Source of the DNA: a virus
Direction: 5' to 3' (one strand)
IMG/VR virus record: IMGVR_UViG_3300032236_000443
Location: 1 to 64,000 of that record
Length of the DNA: 64,000 nt
In this document: in pieces, positions 58,473 through 64,000 of the stretch
Numbering within the stretch: position 1 is the first letter of the stretch
Layout of the letters: every line of letters starts with the position of its first letter
Notes under the pieces: model-generated
The model's input: only the letters and a program-made list of their open reading frames with translations
What the model was told of the DNA's origin: nothing
The model's database searches: none
Position numbers and translations under genes: made by a program

Positions 58473-59138
58473 CTACTTCTTCTTTTTTTGAGCAGCCTTT
58501 TTAGCAGCCTCACGTGCTGTTGGGGTCTTTGTTGCTTTCTTAGCAGGCATAACTTGTGGCTGGTCTGCGTAGTGAGTAATTTTCTTTGTGACAGGGTCAC
58601 GGTGAGCATACTTCTGAACCTTTGCAGGCGCTTCCGTTGGTGCGGCTGGTGCAGGAGTTTCAGACTTTGCCTGTGGTGCTGAAGGCTTAACTGGAGACTT
58701 TGCAGGCATACCTAAATCAACAGGACCGCCCTTTGGTGCAGATGGAGTCTCTGATTGAGGAACGTTAGGAGAAGAAGGTGAACCCTTTGGTTTACTAGAC
58801 TTACGAGTAAATCCAAGTGACACATCGCCAAACTGTGCGTTAACTGGAGTTCCGCCTTCAGCGTGCTTTAGTACAGAACCAAGAAATTCTTTATGACGAC
58901 CGTGGTCGTTTTGCTTTGCTGCTTCACCAAGTACGTGATTTACAACAGCCATGCGCTCTTCGTGCGAGTTGTTTGTTACAGTCTTCCACTTATCGTGCTC
59001 AAGACTTGCAGAGTGCATACGAGCATTATTAATGCCGCTGAGCATTGAGCCCATGCGACCTCCGCTAGGTGTCAATCCCGAAAGCATTGAAAGGCCTTCG
59101 TTACCGTGGCCTGCTGTTGTACGACTCATCTCTGGCAT
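58473..59138 (-). CDS. Unknown Pro/Lys-rich protein
   Basis: 221 aa from the ATG at 59138. The N-terminal part is Gly/Ser/Met-rich with a helix (EERMAVVNHVLGEAAKQNDH). The centre (PVNAQFGDVSLGFTRKSSKP) is beta-like, and the C-terminal 100 residues are Pro/Ala/Lys-rich and disordered, ending REAAKKAAQKKKK. Probably a virion-associated basic protein. Confidence 0.62.
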   Translation of the reverse strand: MPEMSRTTAGHGNEGLSMLSGLTPSGGRMGSMLSGINNARMHSASLEHDKWKTVTNNSHEERMAVVNHVLGEAAKQNDHGRHKEFLGSVLKHAEGGTPVNAQFGDVSLGFTRKSSKPKGSPSSPNVPQSETPSAPKGGPVDLGMPAKSPVKPSAPQAKSETPAPAAPTEAPAKVQKYAHRDPVTKKITHYADQPQVMPAKKATKTPTAREAAKKAAQKKKK

Positions 59139-59152
59139 AGTCTTATGGTCCC

Positions 59153-59509
59153 TTACTTTGTTTCGTCTGACTCTGTATTCGTCAAGCAATTTTCAATAGA
59201 AATTAGTCTTTCGCCCATCTCTACAAAGGCTTCCATAAGGATTGCTTGATTTGCGTAGAGTTTGTCTACCTTGTCCTTGGTGGTGCTTCCTCCGTTATTG
59301 CTGAGTTCTCCGTCAAGTTTGTTGAGGCGCTCCATAACTCCAGGAACACGGTCACGGCCTGGTTCTGCATCTTCGCCCTCCCAATCACGCATGAAACGTT
59401 CCATCCATGAGGACCAACGCTTTACCTTCTTACGAATAGGGTTGAGGAGAATCCCCAAACTGATGATGGCACCAGTAACGATGCCAAGAGTTGTAAAGAA
59501 AGTTGTCAT
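59153..59509 (-). CDS. DUF2746-like membrane/coiled-coil protein
   Basis: 118 aa. N-terminal transmembrane helix (TTFFTTLGIVTGAIISLGIL), basic segment, then a charged coil with GVMERLNKLDGELSNNGGST and KDKVDKLYANQAILMEAFVE. The NNGGST-x-KD-x-V-x-K motif fits the DUF2746 group of actinophage proteins, often near lysis genes. ATGA overlap with the upstream gene. Confidence 0.68.
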   Translation of the reverse strand: MTTFFTTLGIVTGAIISLGILLNPIRKKVKRWSSWMERFMRDWEGEDAEPGRDRVPGVMERLNKLDGELSNNGGSTTKDKVDKLYANQAILMEAFVEMGERLISIENCLTNTESDETK

Positions 59510-59724
59510 TGATTAAACCCAATTACCTTTGTTTTGCACCCATCGGTCCAATATAAACCAGGTTTTCCTGGAATTGGAATTATAGCCTGGGTACAGAAGC
59601 GCACATTATTAAGTGAAGGTGAATATCCTGGAGGGGTAATAGGAATTGCATGAGGTACATAGCCTGGAAAGAAAGGCTTATGGATTGCAACAATAACTGC
59701 CACTACAAGAAGATACTTTTTCAT
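59506..59724 (-). CDS. Small secreted or anchored protein
   Basis: 72 aa from the ATG at 59724. MKKYLLVVAVIVAIHKPFFP is a signal-like hydrophobic start; the rest (YVPHAIPITPPGYSPSLNNV, CTQAIIPIPGKPGLYWTDGC) has two cysteines that could form a disulfide. No lipobox was seen. It lies in a membrane-protein cluster and may act at the cell envelope, for example in superinfection control or lysis. Confidence 0.6.
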   Translation of the reverse strand: MKKYLLVVAVIVAIHKPFFPGYVPHAIPITPPGYSPSLNNVRFCTQAIIPIPGKPGLYWTDGCKTKVIGFNQ

Positions 59725-59725
59725 T

Positions 59726-59905
59726 TTATTCTTTTGGATTACGTAGTCGAAGTGTAAGAATCCACACAATAAACGACGCAAGAGTTACTTTGCCAATAAC
59801 TGTTTTGGCGCTTCCTGTAAGGACTAGCCATGCTGAGAAAAGACCTACAAAGGTCCAGATTTCGCTAAAGAAATCTTTTGAAACATCTTTAAAGAATTGC
59901 TTCAT
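59726..59905 (-). CDS. 59-aa two-TM membrane protein (possible holin)
   Basis: ATG at 59905 directly follows the stop of the large secreted protein gene; 59 codons. Segments IWTFVGLFSAWLVLTGSAKT and VIGKVTLASFIVWILTLRLR give two membrane spans with a charged loop and basic tail. Size and topology suit a class II holin, but no endolysin was identified nearby. Confidence 0.6.
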   Translation of the reverse strand: MKQFFKDVSKDFFSEIWTFVGLFSAWLVLTGSAKTVIGKVTLASFIVWILTLRLRNPKE

Positions 59906-62233
59906 TTAGTTACCAAACTTTCTACGTACTGCAGCGATGACGGTTGTCAACACTAGGATTTTCTTTGCTTTCTTTCTTGTAACAGGAGACATGTCGTTAC
60001 CGATATTCGCCATAGCGACGAATGCGTGGTTTAATGCCTGTACACCAGGTACTGCTGCAATGGCGCCAGTAACTGGAGTTTCAATAACGGGTACTGCAAC
60101 GTCAGGTGCGTTAAATGTTGTACCGCCTGGTTGTCCGATAAATGTAGCCGCAACAGTGATTGCCTCTGGAGGAATAGGAAGTCCTGAACCTGGAGGTGGG
60201 GCTGGTGGAGTAAGTTTACCGTCTTCTCCAACTACCTGTGGCGCTGACTTTGTTCCAAAGAATTCAATGCCGCCGTTTTCAACTCCAGGCTTATCTACCT
60301 GAACGTGAGCGACTAACGCCTCTGCTGGAGCAACTTTAGGTGTAGTGTCTGATAATTGGTCAGGACTGTTAGATACAAGACCAGGAACTACTACAACAGG
60401 AGGTTGTGATGCAGGAGCAGGTGCGGGTTCTGGTGCAGTCGTTGGAGCAGGCGCAGGAGCGGGTTCAGGCGCTGGCACAGGAGCAGGTTCGGGTTTTGGG
60501 TCTGGTTGCGGCGCAGGTTGCGGGTCTGGTTGAGGTTGTGGGTCTGGCTGAGGTTGAGGCTGAGGTTGTGGGTCAGGAGCAGGTTGAGGTTGTGGGTCTG
60601 GTTCAGGCTGAGGAGCAGATTGAGGTTCTGGAGCCGTGGGCTGATTATCAGTTTGAGCACTCTGGTTGGCAGCCGCCTGAGCAGCGGCATCTGCTGCCGC
60701 CTTATCAGCAGCCGCTTTAGCAGCAGCGGCATCTGCAGCGGCCTTAGCATCTGCGATTGCCTTTGCAGCAGCAGCGTCAGCAGCAGCCTTTTCTGCAATA
60801 GCGTTTTGAACTGTGGCTACTGCGTTATCTAACGCTTTTGCTGCATCATTTGCGGCTTGCTGTGCAACTGTTGCAGAATCATCTGCAGTAGCAAGGTCTG
60901 CGGTTGCAGTGTCTTGAACAACTTTGAGGACACCTTGTTGAGTGGTGAGGTTTTGCTGAGCAGTGGTGAGGTTTTGTTGGGCAATGGTGAGGTTTTCTTG
61001 TGCAGTAGTGAGGTTTTGCTGAGCATCTGCAACTGCTTGTTGAGCAGGTGGTATAGCCGCAATAGCATCAGCAGCCGCCTGCACTAACGCTGGGTCTTTA
61101 GTAGTAGTTGTTGTACCAAAAGCACTTGCTCCAGGAGTAGTGAAGTAACCTGTACCGTCTGCCCTAAAAATCATCCAACCAAGTGTGCAACTAGCACCAC
61201 CACCATTTTCGTAATACCAAATGATGAAGTCCTGTTGTTTGTCTGTTGTTGTGTTGTAGGTAGGTGAGTACTGACTCCAAGCAGTTCCTTGGTCTCTCCA
61301 ATTATTTATTGCAAGAACACCGTCAATGTACATCTTAGAACCATCGTCAGATGAAACAGCGTACTTAACAGACACAGCGTCATTAGGGACAGTAATTGTT
61401 CCCTCGTATTTAACAATGACATGGTCTGATAGTCCAGAGTTAAGAATTTGACCACTTCCCCAGTTAGCGGCAATGTAGGGAAGAGTAAGTACCTCTACTG
61501 GAGTTTGGTTAGCAATTACTGGTGAAGAACCGTTCGTCGCACGATATACCGTTGCGGTTACTCCATTGGTGGTCACAGTCACTGTTGAGGAATCTGCCGC
61601 TGCTTGTGCTGCAGTTGCGGCATTTGTTACATCGCTCAATGTTTGTTGAGTTTGGGCAACTGTAACTGTGGCACCATCAACTGTTGATTGGGAAGAGGCT
61701 ACTAATACGACGTTGTCTGAGACAACGGCAGTTGCCGAATCCACGCTAGATTGAGCAATTAGCACCAAAGCGGCTGAAACAGTGGCAGTTTCTAGGGCTT
61801 GTTGAGCAAGTTGAATCTTGGCTGCAGCGTCCTGTACGGCTACGGTAGCGCTATCTACAGCGGCTTGAGCCACGGGAAGTTCTGCAACTTTGGTCTGTAC
61901 ATCAGGGATTGCCTGAAGAGTAGCGGTAGAGTTATCAACAGCAGTTTGCACTGTGGCTGTTGCTGTCTCTATCTTGGCTGCAACAGTCTCTAAAGTAACG
62001 GAGGTAACCGTAGATGTATCAGACGATAAAGATGATTGGTTTGCTAATGGCGTGGCTAGTGATGGGTCTTGCGGTTGTACTACCACTTCTGTCGCTACTG
62101 AAGTAACGTCATCGGCTTGAGCAGTTTGCGCCAACGCTAAAGATAGGCAGAACAAAGCAGTTCCACCTAGACTTGCTTGTGTAATCCGTTTACGAACGTC
62201 AGATTGTGCTGCGAATGTACGCAGTGGTTTCAA
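59906..62233 (-). CDS. Secreted PA14-like protein with coiled coils and Pro/Gln tail
   Basis: 775 aa, TTG start at 62233 after GAGGGG. A signal peptide covers residues about 15-40 (GTALFCLSLALAQTAQA). A repetitive Ala/Thr/Val coiled coil follows, then a PA14-like beta domain (about 225-375, DDGSKMYIDGVLAINNWRDQ), a second coil with QQNLTTAQ repeats, an Ala-rich helix, a PQPEPDPQPQ tract and a C-terminal hydrophobic segment with basic end (ILVLTTVIAAVRRKFGN). Likely exported and membrane-anchored, exposing a sugar- or wall-binding domain. Function unknown. Confidence 0.75.
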   Translation of the reverse strand: MKPLRTFAAQSDVRKRITQASLGGTALFCLSLALAQTAQADDVTSVATEVVVQPQDPSLATPLANQSSLSSDTSTVTSVTLETVAAKIETATATVQTAVDNSTATLQAIPDVQTKVAELPVAQAAVDSATVAVQDAAAKIQLAQQALETATVSAALVLIAQSSVDSATAVVSDNVVLVASSQSTVDGATVTVAQTQQTLSDVTNAATAAQAAADSSTVTVTTNGVTATVYRATNGSSPVIANQTPVEVLTLPYIAANWGSGQILNSGLSDHVIVKYEGTITVPNDAVSVKYAVSSDDGSKMYIDGVLAINNWRDQGTAWSQYSPTYNTTTDKQQDFIIWYYENGGGASCTLGWMIFRADGTGYFTTPGASAFGTTTTTKDPALVQAAADAIAAIPPAQQAVADAQQNLTTAQENLTIAQQNLTTAQQNLTTQQGVLKVVQDTATADLATADDSATVAQQAANDAAKALDNAVATVQNAIAEKAAADAAAAKAIADAKAAADAAAAKAAADKAAADAAAQAAANQSAQTDNQPTAPEPQSAPQPEPDPQPQPAPDPQPQPQPQPDPQPQPDPQPAPQPDPKPEPAPVPAPEPAPAPAPTTAPEPAPAPASQPPVVVVPGLVSNSPDQLSDTTPKVAPAEALVAHVQVDKPGVENGGIEFFGTKSAPQVVGEDGKLTPPAPPPGSGLPIPPEAITVAATFIGQPGGTTFNAPDVAVPVIETPVTGAIAAVPGVQALNHAFVAMANIGNDMSPVTRKKAKKILVLTTVIAAVRRKFGN

Positions 62234-62284
62234 GTATTCCCCTCGGAATCCTTAGTGCCCCCTCAATGGGTTAATTAAATCAGA

Positions 62285-62500
62285 TTATGCTGGCTTACGG
62301 TTCTTAATTAATTGAGCCTTGCCTGAACCAGTTTGTGAGTTAACGCTTTCACCTTCAACACCTTTACCGTAACCATTCCAAGAAACAATACTTGGTTCTG
62401 CTACAGACTTGTATCCTCTATCTGGTGTGTAGATAAAACCTGTTGATACTTCTGTTCTGTTATTTACTTTTAATACTTTGCGGTTTAGTTGTTTGCTCAT
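62285..62500 (-). CDS. Unknown small basic protein
   Basis: 71 aa: MSKQLNRKVLKVNNRTEVST, GFIYTPDRGYKSVAEPSIVS. No family recognised. The ATG at 62500 overlaps the preceding stop (ATGA). The 51-base gap to the secreted-protein gene contains only its ribosome site. Confidence 0.6.
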   Translation of the reverse strand: MSKQLNRKVLKVNNRTEVSTGFIYTPDRGYKSVAEPSIVSWNGYGKGVEGESVNSQTGSGKAQLIKNRKPA

Positions 62501-62835
62501 GCGGACATTCCTGACGAAGCAGTTGCTGTACCACCAATACCGCCACCATCAGAAGTTGGTGCTGGCATTGCAGTGTCTGTAACTCCGTTAGTTGCTGCAC
62601 CCATTGATTCATCACCGTGTTGTTCAGCAGTTTCTTGTCCTGGTGTTTCTCCTTGCTCATGGTTAGCAGTGGTCATTCCACCAGTACCCATAGCACCGTA
62701 CATGTAAGGATAGTTTGCCCAGTTTGAGCCAAGACCAACATAGACACCAGAAAGACCACGACGTGCTTTCTTACGTCGCTCTTGCTCTGCTACGTCAGTT
62801 GCAGCAAGGAATTGCTGCGATAGGTTCTCATTCAC
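62497..62835 (-). CDS. Unknown Gly/Thr-rich protein
   Basis: 112 aa, GTG start at 62835 overlapping the previous stop. N-terminal helix QQFLAATDVAEQERRKKARR, a Tyr/Gly segment (GSNWANYPYMYGAMGTGGMT), then low-complexity Gly/Thr/Ala. Probably a small virion-associated protein. Confidence 0.58.
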   Translation of the reverse strand: MNENLSQQFLAATDVAEQERRKKARRGLSGVYVGLGSNWANYPYMYGAMGTGGMTTANHEQGETPGQETAEQHGDESMGAATNGVTDTAMPAPTSDGGGIGGTATASSGMSA

Positions 62836-63022
62836 CTGTTTGCCTCTGTCTTGGTTGGTTAAGTTCTAGTTGGGTCATATTGCCGATGTTGTAGTTGCCA
62901 AAGTCTCCGTTAGGACCACCAAAGATTCCATCAGCAACCTTCTCGTTTTGAGGGCGCTGCTGATAGTAGTAGGCAGTGGTTGTCAACGGCACGCTTGTTA
63001 GGGCTTTGTTATCCGTTGGCAT
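62828..63022 (-). CDS. Unknown small protein
   Basis: 64 aa from the ATG at 63022: MPTDNKALTSVPLTTTAYYY, then QQRPQNEKVADGIFGGPNGD and FGNYNIGNMTQLELNQPRQR. An in-frame ATG at 63046 lies inside the upstream gene. No family recognised; the Asn/Gly-rich tail suggests a disordered or virion peptide. Confidence 0.58.
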   Translation of the reverse strand: MPTDNKALTSVPLTTTAYYYQQRPQNEKVADGIFGGPNGDFGNYNIGNMTQLELNQPRQRQTGE

Positions 63023-63212
63023 AATCAAACAATCCTTCTGGGTCATAAACTTCTAAAGAAGTCTTTAATAGTGTGTAGCCAGTTTCCTTTGCGTGATGAC
63101 CGCAAAAGAACAATTCTCCTGTGCGTAGCGTTGCTCGTACCAGGGCTCTTGCGCTGCAACGGTCGCAACGGTCTTCTGCAGTAAGTTCTTTAGGACTGAC
63201 TGCGGTGTTCAT
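63009..63212 (-). CDS. DUF7455-type zinc protein
   Basis: 67 aa. LTAEDRCDRCSARALVRATL then FFCGHHAKE has the C-x2-C ... C-x-H-H arrangement of DUF7455, a family typical of Actinobacteria and their phages. Likely a zinc-bound regulator-sized protein; exact role unknown. TAATG overlap with the upstream 56-aa gene. Confidence 0.75.
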   Translation of the reverse strand: MNTAVSPKELTAEDRCDRCSARALVRATLRTGELFFCGHHAKETGYTLLKTSLEVYDPEGLFDYANG

Positions 63213-63382
63213 TATGAACTAAATCCTGGCTTAGCAAGGGGTTGAGAATTGTTAGCAGCAAACTTATTGTCGCTACCAGATGTATCTAACCCTGCTGGAC
63301 CATCGTACTTTGGGTTCTCAGGCATGGCTTGTTTGTTAGCCGTAATGTTTGGCTGACCACCAAACTGTGAGTTAGAAATCAT
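63212..63382 (-). CDS. 56-aa unknown protein
   Basis: ATG at 63382, 56 codons, with the stop overlapping the DUF7455-type start (TAATG). MISNSQFGGQPNITANKQAM, then PENPKYDGPAGLDTSGSDNK and FAANNSQPLAKPGFSS: polar and probably disordered. Divergent from the plus-strand zinc gene 42 bases away, so both starts share a very short intergenic region. Confidence 0.55.
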   Translation of the reverse strand: MISNSQFGGQPNITANKQAMPENPKYDGPAGLDTSGSDNKFAANNSQPLAKPGFSS

Positions 63383-63424
63383 GTGTTTATTCTACTCTCT
63401 CAAAGGATGGTGTATGCTCCAACC

Positions 63425-63601
63425 ATGCCTAAGTATCAATACGCTTGTATCAACTGCGATAAGGACTACGAAAAAGAGCGTAGCATCCACGATGCAGAAC
63501 CTAAGTATGTCTGCGACGATTGCGGCTACGCTCTTCAACGAGTCTTTACATCCTTTGGCCTTCAGTTCAAAGGCTCAGGATTTTACTCAACTGGAAATTA
63601 G
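63425..63601 (+). CDS. FmdB-like zinc-ribbon protein (only plus-strand gene)
   Basis: 58 aa from the ATG at 63425, preceded weakly by AAAGGA. YACINCDKDYEKERSI ... YVCDDCGYALQRVF is a two-pair zinc ribbon of the FmdB/CxxC family, and the ending FKGSGFYSTGN is the standard C-terminus of that family. Possibly a regulator. Its stop overlaps the convergent membrane-protein stop, sharing TTAG. Confidence 0.85.
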   Translation: MPKYQYACINCDKDYEKERSIHDAEPKYVCDDCGYALQRVFTSFGLQFKGSGFYSTGN

Positions 63602-63990
63602 TTGTAGTTAGGGTCTGCAGGAACCTCTGGTTCTGCAGGTGCTGCTGGTGCAGCAGGTGTAACTACTGAAGTTCCACCTTGTGCTGAGATAACGATATCT
63701 TGACCAGTCTGCTTTGCTTCGACCTGTAGGTCTGCTGCAGTCTTGGAGTTAACATCAACTGCTGCAAATGCTGCGTTGATTTCATCCATGTCAAGTTTTC
63801 CGTCATTCATAAAGCCACGAGCAAGTTTCTCAACTACTGCGGCAACTGCGGTAAGTCCAGCAACTGAAACTGCTTTGACAACAGAGATACCTGCTACAGA
63901 ACCAGCACCAATTACTGATAGGCCTGAAGCGGCAAACACTGCGACAATACGCAAAAGGATGTTGCCAAATAACTTAAGTCCGTCTTTCAT
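63598..63990 (-). CDS. Membrane protein, holin-like (actinophage type)
   Basis: 130 aa. Hydrophobic N-terminal half (FGNILLRIVAVFAASGLSVI, GAGSVAGISVVKAVSVAGLT) with two spans, then EKLARGFMNDGKLDMDEINA, an EF-hand-like acidic loop, and a Pro/Ala-rich tail. Similar small membrane proteins with the MNDGKLD motif are common in actinophages and sometimes labelled holins. The start is complete at 63990. Confidence 0.65.
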   Translation of the reverse strand: MKDGLKLFGNILLRIVAVFAASGLSVIGAGSVAGISVVKAVSVAGLTAVAAVVEKLARGFMNDGKLDMDEINAAFAAVDVNSKTAADLQVEAKQTGQDIVISAQGGTSVVTPAAPAAPAEPEVPADPNYN

Positions 63991-64000
63991 TCTTCTTTAC

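Noticed and set aside
60345-60832. Plus-strand open frames rich in Gly/Ala/Arg opposite the secreted protein
   Set aside because: They are antisense images of the PQPEPDPQPQ coding repeat; they have no ribosome site and lie within a well-supported minus-strand gene.
1-64000. tRNA genes, integrase, attachment sites
   Set aside because: The intergenic gaps were read for cloverleaf-like sequence and coding frames for recombinase motifs; none was convincing in this window.

Overview
The window is a contiguous piece of a tailed-phage genome (myovirus type, with a contractile sheath). It has no rRNA, no tRNA and no host housekeeping operon. Coding density is very high, and all but one of the genes lie on the minus strand with short spacers or 4-base stop/start overlaps (ATGA, GTGA, TAATG). 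No stretch over 300 bases lacks a gene; the longer spacers hold hairpins or terminators. The left edge cuts a recA-like gene. A host in the Actinobacteria is likely: there is a DUF7455-type zinc protein, a DUF2746-like membrane/coil protein, and a tape measure carrying peptidoglycan-hydrolase domains of the kind known in actinophages. GC looks only about 40-45% by eye, which would suit low-GC freshwater actinobacteria. That host assignment is inference.

Transcription runs right to left. Region 63990-55400 holds small virion-associated or unknown genes, several membrane proteins (possible lysis functions) and a large secreted PA14-like protein. Region 55373-48740 is the packaging and head module: large terminase, portal, scaffold, N4-gp56-type major capsid protein. 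Region 48624-31633 starts with a connector gene and continues as a 17-kb island of fibre and adhesin genes: collagen-like proteins, a beta-propeller glycosidase-like protein with a TPR partner, and a duplicated three-gene cassette of NIPQ-domain and glycine-rich adhesins. Region 31624-24564 holds a second connector, a cluster of tiny basic proteins beside one acidic protein, HK97-gp10-like and terminator-like neck proteins, sheath, tube and a chaperone-like gene with a probable +1 frameshift. Region 24553-13374 holds tape measure, CIS-tube/LysM hub proteins, gpD-like hub, gp5/gpV-like spike, gp25, baseplate J and tail fibres. Region 13363-1 is DNA metabolism: HTH replication protein, DnaC-like loader, DnaB-like helicase, CHC2/Toprim primase, SNF2-like helicase, MerR-like regulator, ssDNA-binding-like protein, family A DNA polymerase (Leu at the position equivalent to E. 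coli Phe762) and RecA, interspersed with very small zinc-ribbon proteins.

Polymerase, primase, helicase, loader, RecA and a probable SSB form a largely self-sufficient replisome. The structural half builds a contractile particle with an unusually varied set of receptor-binding proteins. No integrase, reverse transcriptase, CRISPR array or free-standing endolysin was recognised. Several genes under 60 codons and the frameshift extension were found by reading the intergenic sequence directly.
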